This document shows positions 17,264 to 27,400 of a stretch of DNA of 64,000 bases, piece by piece. Within the stretch, counting starts at the first letter, position 1, and each line of letters begins with the position of its first letter. The stretch is from GCA-2683135 sp964507445 (lineage in GTDB: Bacteria; Planctomycetota; GCA-002687715): positions 124,001 to 188,000 of the forward strand of contig CAZDQF010000004.1 of the NCBI GenBank assembly GCA_964507445.1, given 5' to 3'. The notes under the pieces are model-generated. The model did no database searches. It was not told where the DNA came from and saw only the letters and a program-made list of their open reading frames with translations. A program made the position numbers and the translations under genes.

Positions 17264-18697
17264 TCAACGACGGCGACGGAACCAGCGACGCCTCCCGCCT
17301 TCGTCACCAGGGGCGTCGGCGGGCGGGCCTGAGCCCTGGACCTCGAGTTTCCTGAGGACCACCTCGAGCTCATCCGCCAGCGCCTCGCAGCTCTGGTGAC
17401 GATCCACACCTTCCCAGGCCAGCGCTCGATGCAGCAGCGGTCTCAACGATGCCGGGCACGCCGCGACGTGAGCCTGCAGGGAGGCCTGCCAACGCTCCGC
17501 GAGTCGGGCTTCGTCCGTATCCGCGGCGGTCAGCACCAGGGGCGGCTCGAATCGCAACAGGGACAACAGCAAGCCCCCCACACCCCAGACATCGGCTCTC
17601 CAGTCGATCCGCCCTTCGCCTCGCTCCAGGACACACTCCGGCGCCAGCCACAGCGGAGTCCTGACCTCCGGCAAGGGCGCCCGTGGCATGTGGCGTGAGA
17701 TACCGAACCACCGCACCCAGGGCTCTCCCTCCCGTGAGATCACCACCGACGCGGGGCAGAGGTTGCAGTGAAGGACTCCCGACATGTGGGCTCGAGCGGT
17801 GGCGCGGGCCACGTCACGCACGAGACGCAGAGCCCCGATCTGGTGCGCTCTGTCCTGCTGCAGGACCGACGCCGCCGCTGCCCCGTTGGCGTTCGCTTCC
17901 GCCCGATCTTCGACGGACTGCTCATCGACGATGGGCTGCCCGCTGGGCGGCAGCACATGGCGGAGGCCCCGCTCGCCACCATGAAAGGCCAGGTCCAGGA
18001 GGATGCGCGAGAGGCTCTCGCCGGGCCGATGCTCGGAGGCGATGAAGCGAACTCCTCGCACCTCGCCCACGTCCCGGGCCGGCAACAGCCCGGCGCCAGC
18101 GAGGCTCCTCGTGCGCTCGGCATCTCGGAGGATCTCCCATCCTTGCGCTCGCGGGATCGCCGGGTCCAGGACCAGCAACTCCACCTGCGCGGACGAGTCC
18201 CGCGAGACCCCCAGGTGGGCGATCCCCGCCGGGTGGTCGGCGATCAGGCCCACGGTCCGATAACGCCCCAGGGCCGTCTCCGATTCATCGGACTTGTTGG
18301 CGCTTGGCGCTGGGAGGTGGTCCCCCACCAGGGCTTCGTCCACGAACCCATGCATGGCTGCCAGGGCCTCCAGCCGCGGCGCCAGCGACGGGTACCGAGC
18401 CTCGAAAGCGGTCAGGTCCGGGGTGACGCCGCGGTTACGCGCGTCCTGCAACTCGCACTGGATCTGGACCAGGAGACGCTCCTCTTCGTCGGACGCTCCG
18501 TCAGGGGACGAGCGCTCCTGTTCATGGGCGAACGTCCGCAACGCGATCAGGGTCTCGAGATGGTCCGCCTCGTCGGGCAGCAGCGTGAGCCAGCGGCTGG
18601 GGTCAGGTGACTCGCCCGCCGCCAGGCACTCGTCGATCTCACGCTTGATGCGCGCGACGAGCTCGTCTCGGTTCATCGGTGGGTCCGGCGACACCAT
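17264..18697 (-). CDS. Pseudokinase (Ser/Thr protein kinase fold), partner of the upstream sigma factor
   Basis: A 477-residue protein. The first 130 residues resemble the helical N-terminal extension seen on planctomycete kinases next to sigma factors. A kinase-like domain follows, but its catalytic positions are gone. The VAIK lysine region reads VELLVLDPAI (near 170), the HRD loop is HCN (310-312, LHCNLCPASV), and the DFG position is WFG (near 332). The APE motif survives as LAPECVLE, and the C-lobe helices are recognisable (DWRADVWGVGGLLLSLL). It is probably cotranscribed with the ECF sigma gene 12 bp upstream. It may bind the sigma factor or a ligand. Start uncertain: the ATG at 18676 is possible. 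Confidence 0.75.
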   Translation of the reverse strand: MVSPDPPMNRDELVARIKREIDECLAAGESPDPSRWLTLLPDEADHLETLIALRTFAHEQERSSPDGASDEEERLLVQIQCELQDARNRGVTPDLTAFEARYPSLAPRLEALAAMHGFVDEALVGDHLPAPSANKSDESETALGRYRTVGLIADHPAGIAHLGVSRDSSAQVELLVLDPAIPRAQGWEILRDAERTRSLAGAGLLPARDVGEVRGVRFIASEHRPGESLSRILLDLAFHGGERGLRHVLPPSGQPIVDEQSVEDRAEANANGAAAASVLQQDRAHQIGALRLVRDVARATARAHMSGVLHCNLCPASVVISREGEPWVRWFGISRHMPRAPLPEVRTPLWLAPECVLERGEGRIDWRADVWGVGGLLLSLLRFEPPLVLTAADTDEARLAERWQASLQAHVAACPASLRPLLHRALAWEGVDRHQSCEALADELEVVLRKLEVQGSGPPADAPGDEGGRRRWFRRRR

Positions 18698-18709
18698 CTC
18701 CGCGTCGGC

Positions 18710-19354
18710 TCACGCCTTGAAGTAGGACATCTCTTTCAAGACCTCGTGCAGCCGCGTCTGCGCGCGGTGGAACAGGACGTTCACCGCGTTGGGCTTCATC
18801 TCGAGGATCTCAGCGGTCTCCTTGACCGACCGCTGCTCGAGATGACGGAGCTGGATCACCTTTCGGAAGTGACCGGGCAGTCGCTGCAGCGCCTTCGCCA
18901 GCATCTTGTAGCCCTCCTTCTCCATGATGATGGCGGAAGGGGTGGAGCCAGCGCCGGCCAGACCCTCGGCGATGACCGGCCCCGTATCCGTGCTCGCCCC
19001 GGGGGCGTGCTGCTGGAGGGAGAGGGTGTCCGCCGGCTGCCGCTTGGCGGTCTTGAAGAAGTACTTGTCGAAGTCCTTGATCTTCCACCCGATGACCTTG
19101 ATCACCCACTTGTAGAACGAGTCCGGGTCCCGGTACTCGAACTTGTGGAAGTTCCGATAGACCTCCATATAGATCTCCTGGATGACGTCGTCCGCTTCCA
19201 CCTGGGCCTTGAGCTTGTCGAGCATGTGAAGCCGCACGAGGAGCTTGATCCGCGGGTAGTACCGCATGAACAGCTGGTTGAACGCGTCCAGGTCTCCGCC
19301 GTGAATCCGGAGGACCAGCTGCTCGGTGGTTCGATGATCGCGTGAGGTTCCCAT
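18710..19354 (-). CDS. ECF-type RNA polymerase sigma factor
   Basis: A 214-residue sigma-70 family factor. Region 2 is DAFNQLFMRYYPRIKLLVRL to about residue 95, with the acidic -10 recognition helix EADDVIQEIYMEVYRNF. Region 4 spans about 155-205, with ALQRLPGHFRKVIQLRHLEQ and the HTH SVKETAEILEMKPNAVNVLF. The linker of about 50 residues is longer than usual. I start at the ATG at 19354, because a TATAAT lies just upstream at 19392-19397 and the longer frame would begin inside it. It directly precedes the pseudokinase, an arrangement known for planctomycete ECF groups associated with Ser/Thr kinases. Confidence 0.88.
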   Translation of the reverse strand: MGTSRDHRTTEQLVLRIHGGDLDAFNQLFMRYYPRIKLLVRLHMLDKLKAQVEADDVIQEIYMEVYRNFHKFEYRDPDSFYKWVIKVIGWKIKDFDKYFFKTAKRQPADTLSLQQHAPGASTDTGPVIAEGLAGAGSTPSAIIMEKEGYKMLAKALQRLPGHFRKVIQLRHLEQRSVKETAEILEMKPNAVNVLFHRAQTRLHEVLKEMSYFKA

Positions 19355-19391
19355 GCCACTTGGCGAGGACGGCGCCGCCGCCCTCCCCGCC

Positions 19392-19397
19392 ATTATA
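19392..19397 (-). promoter_or_regulatory. Candidate -10 element upstream of the ECF sigma gene
   Basis: A perfect TATAAT on the minus strand, 38 bp upstream of the ATG at 19354. No good -35 element is visible at 16-18 bp, so it may depend on an activator or be fortuitous. Confidence 0.3.
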
Positions 19398-19439
19398 GGA
19401 GGCCGCTGGCCCCACCTCGACCGCCGAGTCCGCCTCGCC

Positions 19440-21764
19440 TCAGAAGAACTTCACGGCATCCAGGCCGGCGTTCATCTTCTGGATGAACAACTGGGGGTCC
19501 CCCAGGTGAGACCGGTCGTAGCCCCAGGTGCCCACCACCCGACGCGTCTCCGGGTCCATCACCGCGTACTGGGGTTGCTGACTGCTCTTGGTCAGGCGCT
19601 CCTCCAGGTCAGAGTTGAACGCAGCCCGCTCGTCTGGATTGGGGCCGTATTTCTCGTCGCAGAAGAGCTTGACCACCACGAACTTGAGGAAGGTCGCCCG
19701 GACCTCCGGATCGGTGAAGACGTGCTTCTCCACCTGGCGGCAGTTCGGTCAGGCATAGCCCGTGAAGTCGATGAACAGCGCCGTCCCGAGGCGCTTGGCC
19801 TCCGCCAGGGCGTCCTCGTAGGGGTCCTCGTCCACGACCCGGCCCTTGTCCTTGTCCCAGTACACGAACGCACGGTCGTAACCGACCCGGCCCTGAAGTT
19901 GCGATCCGGAGTTCGCCCCGATGACCAGCCCAGTGGTCTGGAGCTCCTTGGCCAACTCCCGACGCCGACCGATGGGCGTACGGTCCTTCACCTCCGCCGG
20001 CAGATAGGCGTCGATGTCCTTGGACAGGGGCTCACCGTTCAGGCCCTTGGTGCAGTAGAGGGCGAAGCTCAGGAAGAACAACGCCGCCACCATCCCCAGG
20101 ACACCCAGGCGCTCCTTGGGAGCGTCATGAGGCAGGCGGAACAGTCCGAGCAGATACACGCCGCAAACGCCGAAGGTCACGGTCCACACGCAGAGGATCA
20201 GGAACCGGGTGAAGATGGTCGGCTCCATGTCTCCGAGGAACTTGAACGCCGCCGCCACCTCGATGAACCCCATCACCACCTTGACTTCATTCAGCCAACC
20301 GCCGGCGCGGGGCATGCTCTGCAAGCGTGACGGGAAGATGGAGAGGAAGAAGAACGGCGCCGCCAGCACGCCGGAGAACACGATCATCCCGAGCACCGGC
20401 CGGGTCCACTCCCCGGAGGCTGCGGCGCCGGCGAGGATGGTGCCCACGAACGGCGCCGTACACGTGAAGCTGGTCACGGCAAAGAGCAAGCCCAGGAGCA
20501 GGACTCCCATGAGGCCCCCCGCGCCCTGGGCACGACCCGCCAACCCCATGACCGACTGCGGCAACTGCAGCTCGAACATGCCGAACAACGACAGCGCGAA
20601 GATGATGAAGAGGGCGGCGATGCACCCCAGGGTGATGCGACTCTGAGCGAAGGCCGTCGCCCCCTCCGGCCCCAGGGCGAGGGTGAACAGGACCCCGATG
20701 GCGGTGAAGGACCCCACGATCCCCAAGCAGTAGATGACCCCCATGGTCACGGGGGGATACCGCGCCGACTCCGCCTGCTTGGTGAAGAAGGAGACGGTGA
20801 TCGGGATCATGGGGAAGACGCAGGGGGTCAGCAGTGCAAGCAGGGCCGCCACCGCCGCCAGCAGCACGAACGCCGTGATGGACTGGGAGACCGCACCCTT
20901 GACGGCGAAATGGACGACCCCCGATTCCAGCTGCACGAGGCCATCGAGCTCGATGAGCGCGCCATCAGTCAGCTGATCTTTGACCTTGACCGGCACCCGG
21001 ATACCCGTCCCGTCGCCTGAAGACTCGACGCGTCCGGTCCCCGCGACCTCCAGGTGATCCACGGAGAAGCGGAACGCGTCGGAAGGGATGACCTCACCGA
21101 CCGCGTCAGCGCCTTCACCCCAGGGGATCCACAGCTCCACGTCGCGACCGGGGGTCGCTTCGCCTGTGAGCTTCGCCAGGGCCCGCGGTGTCTTCTCGTC
21201 CTCACCAACCGGGCCCGTCGCCGGTTCCGTGGCGCCGGGCTCGGCCGCCACGTCCACCGTCGGCGTCACCTGTGTCTTGAACGACACGGGCTCCGGCGGC
21301 AGACAACCGTCCGCGTTGCAGGCGGTCTGTTCGACCACCAGCGTGAAGGGGACCTCCTGCCCCTGCTCCCCCTCAGCCAGACGCAACGGCACCGTGAAGC
21401 CGATCTCGCCTTCCCAGTAGGTGTAGGTGTCGAACTCGTCTGCGTGCAGCTCCGGGGCACGGCTCGCCTCGGCATCACCGACCACGGTGACCAGCTCGGT
21501 GCCCTCGACCTTGAACCGGGTCGGGGCCACCGCGTTGTCGAATCCGTAGATGTGATAGTCGCCCAGGATGGTCACTCTTACGGTGAGCGGAAAGCGGCCA
21601 TCCGCTTGCACGGCGCCGGCTTCGGCGCTCGTCACCTTGACCGGGTAACCGTCCACCTCCGCCCCGAATCCACCGAAGGACCCGCCGATCTGACCTGGCG
21701 GGTCCTGCGCAGGCGCGACCGTCGCCAGCAACCCAGCAAAGAAGAAAATCAAGAGACGCATCAT
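19440..21764 (-). CDS. DsbD-type thiol:disulfide interchange protein, candidate selenoprotein (UxxC)
   Basis: A 774-residue inner-membrane reductant transporter if the TGA at 19749-19751 is read as selenocysteine (U672). A signal peptide (RLLIFFFAGLLATVA) leads into an alpha-type domain with the CNADGC pair (C149/C154). Eight membrane helices follow, with the paired cysteines in LLTPCVFPMIP and SFTCTAPFVG. The C-terminal thioredoxin domain reads DFTGYA-U-PNCRQVEK, exactly where DsbD has CxxC (U672, C675), and stays open for 102 more residues to a TCA-strand stop at 19440. A SECIS-like hairpin lies behind the TGA (19713-19734). The ATG at 21764 precedes the signal peptide. A sequencing error or a truncated two-gene arrangement is the alternative. 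Confidence 0.75.
19713..19734 (-). promoter_or_regulatory. Candidate bacterial SECIS element
   Basis: On the minus strand GGTGGAGA (19734-19727) pairs with TCTTCACC (19720-19713), an 8-bp stem with one G-U pair. The 6-nt loop is AGCACG (19726-19721). There are 22 nt between the TGA and the loop, and the second loop base is G. Both fit the published bacterial SECIS rules (a short spacing of about 16-37 nt, and a G in the first two loop positions). It lies inside the coding region, as in other bacterial selenoprotein genes. Confidence 0.6.
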
Positions 21765-22036
21765 GTCTGTTCGCCCCGCAATGTGGCTCTCTACCTCACG
21801 TGTCACCGCCTCATAGTAGCCGCCGCCGGGATCTTAATCCCCTGTGACAGAGCGTCCTATCGAGATCGTGTGAGCACCTCGCTTCAGAGGCACAACCGAC
21901 GCCGAGCAACCGTGATTCCCCGCGATCCTGAGAGAACGCAGAAATCCGCCCCCCGATCGCCATCGAGAGCGGGTTACACTTGATAGACCACCAACGAAGC
22001 CCGCCGTCCGTCCTCTCCCCCCACCTGGAAAGCCCC

Positions 22037-22369
22037 ATGGAGATCCTGGAACAGTACGAGTTGGTCTTGGATCAGGCTCTGTCTGAACTCAGCCAACTGG
22101 AGACCCCCGCCGAGCTCAATCACCTGGAGCGTCAAGCGACGCTGGCCCCGGACCTGGGTGACATCCTCTACCGGCTGACCGTCGAGCACGGGATCGCCTT
22201 CACTCCGTTCCGCGAGACCGTGATCGCCCTGATCACCGAACGTCAGGAAGCCCTCCACGCCCACGGATTGGAGGGCCGCGGCGCACGCCCCTTCGCAGCG
22301 GACGTGGAACACGCCCACTCCTTGATCCTGCTCTCACTGGAGATGATGCCACCAGACTCTCCGCTGTAG
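22037..22369 (+). CDS. Small helical protein of unknown function
   Basis: A 110-residue, mostly helical, acidic cytosolic protein (MEILEQYELVLDQALSELSQ onward) with no motif I recognise. The ATG at 22037 has GGAAAG upstream. The frame extends to 21980, but that part has no coding character. The opposite strand is also open here, yet its translation has the biased composition of an antisense shadow. It stands alone between the divergent dsbD-like gene and a convergent secreted protein. Confidence 0.55.
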   Translation: MEILEQYELVLDQALSELSQLETPAELNHLERQATLAPDLGDILYRLTVEHGIAFTPFRETVIALITERQEALHAHGLEGRGARPFAADVEHAHSLILLSLEMMPPDSPL

Positions 22370-22410
22370 GCGAAGATCAGCGACCGGGCCGTCCCTGATG
22401 CGGCTGGGAC

Positions 22411-24330
22411 CTATCGCCCCAGATGGAACAGCAACCCGTTGCTGGTGTCGCACAACCAGGGGCTCTGGTCGTTGCGGACGATCCACTGCACCACCACCGA
22501 CTGCCCCCACAGGCTCGGGTCTCCCGGGAGGGCGAGGAAGGTCACGCCCTCCCCGGTGGAGCCCACACCCGCGAACGGGTCCAGCATGCCGATCTGCCAG
22601 AACAGGGTGGTGTCGATGAAGGAGCGGCCCCAGGACAGCTGCTCAAACCCCGGATTGGGGCTGAACACCAGGAACCCGGGACGCCAGGTCCCGAGCGCAG
22701 CCGACCCTGCCTGGCTCCTGTACACGGTGAACGGGATCGAGCTCGAAGACGCGGGATAGAGCATGGAATCCACGCGCACCTTGGGACCGCCATCCGGGCG
22801 GGAGGGATGGCCGTGCCCGAGCACGGTCACTCCCGGCAGCCTCGTCCAGGTGAGGATTCCGTCGTCCGCCGTCCCGGTGATGCCGTCGTAACCGGCCCCG
22901 AGCACAGCGACGCCGCCCCCGCCGAGGGCGACCAGCGACTCGGCGAACATGGGCACGGGCGGCCCGTACTCCGTGTAAGCGAAGGCGCCACCGGTCAAGT
23001 TCTCCACGAACCCGAGACGATCCTCGCAGGTCTGGACCAGCAAGCCGTCGTTGACGACCAGCACCTGACTGACCCCGGTCCCTTCCGAGAACAGCTGCCA
23101 TCCCCCCAGTTGAGAGACCTGGGGGTCCGTGGTGCCGATGGCTCCCAACCCTGCGCGCGCCACCGGTACGTTGGTCCCGTAGAAGCTCAGGACCGCTCCA
23201 TGGGAGAGCCCGGCGGTCCAGGGGTGGGGGATGACGCTGGCGCCTCCGGAACCAAACTGGTTGAACTCCAGCAGATGGTATTCATCCGCGCTTCGAGCGA
23301 ACATCCAGGCTGAGTCGACGCAGACCGCAGGTGAGTGGGGGATCCACCGATCGACGGACGTGGCCAATTCGAGCCCCACGCTCAGGGGCTTCGACGCATC
23401 GTCCACACCGTCCACGTGGAACAGGTGGATGCCCGCCCGTAGCGGCGGCGCGAGGAAGCTGCTCGGGCTATATCCCAGCAGCACCTCCGTTTCCAGGGAC
23501 ACGGCGAGCCCCACAGCGTGGCGGGCCCCCAGACGCCGGGGGCGTCGATGGAACCCGTCCACCAACCCAGCCCCCACAGGCGCTGATCGCACCTGCCAGG
23601 CTCCCTGGCCGTTTCGGTTCAGTACAACGAAGACATCGTCCATGGACGAGGCATGGGTGTCTTCTCCTCGCCCGTGGATGCCCAGCACAAGCGCTGGGTC
23701 CCCCAGCCGCGCGAGGCTGACGGGCGGCGACCGATGCAGCAGGGTCCCCGTGCTCACCTGGCTGGGCACAGGCGGGCGGACGGACACATCCAGGAGCAAC
23801 GCCACGTCGCCCCCCGTGCTGCCCGAGGAGACGCCGTCCAGGTTGACCGCGAGCAGGTGCGGTCCCACCCGCCCGAGCAGATCCCGCGTCACCACGTCCT
23901 CCACCAGGGCCGCTCCGCCGACAAAGTTGCCAGGCAACGGGACGTGGACCTTGGCTGCGGTCCCCGTGGAACAATTCTCCACCAGGATCACGGCGTCATC
24001 CGCGGTGCCCACCTGCCCGTCGATACCGGACGTGACGGTGGCGATGACGCCGTCATCGACGGCGATCAACCCAGGGGTCATGGGGCCCACGGGAATCGTG
24101 ACCACGGTCCAGATCCCCCCGACATCACGGAGGATCGCCACCGCGTCGTCGAAGGTGTTCCTGAGGCCGTCGGCGCCGACGGTCTGGGCCGCCGCGGTGA
24201 CCTCGTCCACGGCTACCAGTCCAGCCTCCGGATACAGCCCCTGGCCGAGGGAAGTGAAAACGCTGCTCTGCGCCAGCAGAGTTCCGGGCAACAAGGCCCC
24301 CATCAATACCGCAGTGGCCAGTGCACGCAT
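22411..24330 (-). CDS. Large secreted protein of unknown function
   Basis: A 639-residue exported protein. The ATG at 24330 has AAGGAGG six bases upstream, which decides the start over an in-frame one at 24351. The signal peptide is RALATAVLMGALLPGTLLAQ. The mature protein contains repeated phrases of a beta-propeller-like type (VGADGLRNTFDDAVAILRD, IDGQVGTADDAVILVE and YDGITGTADDGILTW), each with a D-G-x-x-G/N-T-x-D-D-x-I core that could bind calcium. The C-terminal 100 residues (VVVQWIVRNDQ to the end) resemble a C-terminal beta domain common on planctomycete secreted proteins. Function unknown. Confidence 0.7.
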   Translation of the reverse strand: MRALATAVLMGALLPGTLLAQSSVFTSLGQGLYPEAGLVAVDEVTAAAQTVGADGLRNTFDDAVAILRDVGGIWTVVTIPVGPMTPGLIAVDDGVIATVTSGIDGQVGTADDAVILVENCSTGTAAKVHVPLPGNFVGGAALVEDVVTRDLLGRVGPHLLAVNLDGVSSGSTGGDVALLLDVSVRPPVPSQVSTGTLLHRSPPVSLARLGDPALVLGIHGRGEDTHASSMDDVFVVLNRNGQGAWQVRSAPVGAGLVDGFHRRPRRLGARHAVGLAVSLETEVLLGYSPSSFLAPPLRAGIHLFHVDGVDDASKPLSVGLELATSVDRWIPHSPAVCVDSAWMFARSADEYHLLEFNQFGSGGASVIPHPWTAGLSHGAVLSFYGTNVPVARAGLGAIGTTDPQVSQLGGWQLFSEGTGVSQVLVVNDGLLVQTCEDRLGFVENLTGGAFAYTEYGPPVPMFAESLVALGGGGVAVLGAGYDGITGTADDGILTWTRLPGVTVLGHGHPSRPDGGPKVRVDSMLYPASSSSIPFTVYRSQAGSAALGTWRPGFLVFSPNPGFEQLSWGRSFIDTTLFWQIGMLDPFAGVGSTGEGVTFLALPGDPSLWGQSVVVQWIVRNDQSPWLCDTSNGLLFHLGR

Positions 24331-24430
24331 GATCCGCCTCCTTCGCCGCACCCGTCCGTCGAGGCAGGAATAACCTCAAAAACAACTGTCGGCCGCTCAG
24401 ACGGTTAAGGCTTAGGGAATCTCGCTCTTG

Positions 24431-27400
24431 CTACATGTTGCGGCGGTATTCGCCGCCGACGGCGAAGAGCGCCTCGGTGATCTGCCCCAGGCTGGCAACC
24501 CGAGTTGTGGTCAGGAGTTCCGCAAAGATGTTCTGACCGGACAGGGCCACCTCCTGGAGCCGGCGGAGGGCCTCAGGAGCTGCCTCGCTGTGGGCCTTCT
24601 GGAACGTCCGCAAGTGCTCGAGACGGACACGCTTCTCGTCATCGGAGGCCCGCGTCAGGGCCAGATCATCCATGGCCGCGACATGATCGGCCCCCTCGTC
24701 CACGAACGTGTTGACCCCGATCACGGGCAGCGAACCGTCGTGCTTCTTGCGCTCGTAGAGGAGCGACTCCTCCTGGATCCGGCCGCGCTGGTACTGGGTC
24801 TCCATGGCTCCCAGGACCCCACCGCGATCGGAGATGCGCTCGAACTCCGTGAGCACGGCCTCTTCCACCAGCTGTGTCAACTCCTCGATCACGTAGGAGC
24901 CCTGGAGCGCGTTCTCGCAACGAGAGATGCCGTACTCCCGATTGATGATCAACTGGATCGCCATGGCGCGACGGACCGATTCCTCCGTCGGCGTGGTCAC
25001 GGCCTCGTCGTAGGCGTTGGTGTGCAGGCTGTTGCAGTGGTCCTGCAGCGCCAGCAGCGCCTGCAGGGTCGTCCGGATGTCGTTGAAGTCCACCTCCTGA
25101 GCGTGCAGGGACCTCCCGGACGTCTGGATGTGGTACTTGAGCTTCTGGCTGCGCTCCCCGGCCGAGTAGACGTCGCGCATGGCCACGGCCCAGATCCTCC
25201 GCGCCACGCGGCCGAGCACCGTGTACTCCGGGTCCAGGCCGTTGGAGAAGAAGAAGCTGAGGTTGCGCGCGAAGTCGTCCAGCTTCATGCCACGAGAGCG
25301 GTAGTACTCGACGTAGGTGAAGCCGTTGGCCAGGGTGAACGCCAGCTGGGTGATGGGGTTGGCCCCGGCCTCGGCGATGTGATAACCGCTGATGGAGACC
25401 GAGTAGTAATTGCGGACGTCGTGGTCGATGAAGAACTGTTGGATGTCCCCCATCATCCGCAGCGCGAATTCGGTGCTGAAGATGCAGGTGTTCTGGGCTT
25501 GATCCTCCTTGAGGATGTCCGCCTGCACGGTGCCGCGGACCACGGACAGGGTGCGCCCCCTGATCTCCGCGAACTCCTCAGGGTCGGGGGCCCGACCACG
25601 ATCCGCCTCGAAGCGATCCACCTGCTGATCGATGGCGGCGTTGAGGAACATGGCGAGGATGACCGGAGCCGGACCGTTGATGGTCATGGACACGCTGGTG
25701 TTCGCGTCGCAGAGGTCGAAGCCCTCGAACAGCGCCTTCATGTCATCCAGGGTGCAGATGCTGACGCCGCTCTCTCCCACCTTGCCGTAGATGTCCGGCC
25801 GCTCGTCCGGGTCCTCCCCGTACAGGGTGACGGAATCGAAGGCGGTGCTGAGACGCTTGGCCTTCTCCGCTCGGGAGAGGTAATGGAAGCGTCGATTGGT
25901 GCGCTCCGGACCACCCTCCCCGGCGAACATACGCTTGGGCTCTTCGTCGTCCCGCTTGAGGGCGAACACTCCAGCGGTGAAAGGGAACGCCCCGGGGACG
26001 TTCTCCAGCAGCAGGAACCGAAGCGCGACGGCGGCGGAGTCGTCGCCCGGCAGCGCCACTCGTGGCAAGGATGTGCCGGACAGGCTCGTGACCCGCAGGG
26101 GCTGCCGGATCTCACGGTCGCGCACGGAGAACACGAACTCCTCTCCCGAGTACCGCTCCCGTAGCGCCGGCCACTGCTCCAGCGCACGCAGCGCCTCCGG
26201 GTCCATCTCCCCACGCACCGCATCGATGGCCCGCTCCAGCTCCGCCCGCGCCTCCTGAGACACGCGACCGAGAGCCACCTGGAGCCCCTCCAATTCCCTG
26301 GCCAGGGATACCTGTTGATCAGCCCACCGACGATAGCGTCGGACGCACTCGGCCACCTCCGCCAGGTACTGGGTCCTGTGGGTCGGCACCACCGCAGACT
26401 GTCCCGGGGCATGAGCCCCCTCCGCCGTCGGGGGTGACCGGTCCGCACCGCAACGATCGCTCACCACCGACAGCAGGTGTCGGTAGGCGGCGCTCACGCC
26501 GGCGTCGGCGAAGCGAGAGGCGATGCAACCGAACACCGGGAGCTCCTCGTCCGCGGGGCCGTCGAAGAGCCCTCTCGAGCGCCGATACTGCTTGCGAACG
26601 TCCCGGAGCGCGTCCTCCGCGCCACGGCGCTCGAACTTGTTCACGACCACCAGGTCCGCCAGATCGAGCATGTCGATCTTCTCGAGCTGGGAGGCCGCGC
26701 CGTACTCCGGGGTCATCACGTAGATGCTGACGGTGCAAAGGTCCACCACAGCTGACGAACCCTGGCCGATACCGGACGTCTCCACGATGACGAAGTCAAA
26801 CCCGGAGCCACGGACCACGTCGATGGCCTCCTGCAGCGCCGCGGAGACCTCCGCCCCCGCACCACGGGTGGCCAGGCTCCGCATGAACACCCGCGGGTCG
26901 CTGACCGCGTTCATGCGGATGCGGTCTCCGAGCAACGCCCCGCCCGTGGCCCGCTTGGTCGGGTCCACAGCGAGGACAGCCACCCGGTGATCCGGGAAAT
27001 CGCGGAGGTAGCGGACCAGCAGCTCGTCCGTGAACGACGACTTTCCGGCGCCTCCCGGTCCGGTGATCCCCAGGACCGGCACCTTCTGCTCCGCGGCGAC
27101 CGCGCGCACGGGCCCGAGCACCCGCTCCGCCTCACCCTCGGCCCGCTGTCCGTTCCGCTCCGTGTAGCTGATGAGCCGCGCCACCTGGACGCCCGCCCGG
27201 CGCTCATCGAAGGGGTTCGCCGCGCCGTTCGCGTCCCCCGTGATCTCGGCGCCTGGGGCAGGTCGGCACGCCTCGATCATGGAGTTGATCATCCCTTCGA
27301 GACCCAACCGCCGGCCGTCTTCAGGAGAGAAGACCTGGGCGATGCCGTAGTCATGGAGCTCCTGAATCTCCCGCGGCACGATGGTGCCACCGCCGCCGCC

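Noticed and set aside
19440..19733. Separate small thioredoxin-like gene downstream of a truncated dsbD
   Set aside because: It would start inside the thioredoxin active site at a GTG without an RBS and without its first Cys. In-frame continuation through TGA restores a normal DsbD end, so a single Sec-containing gene is preferred.
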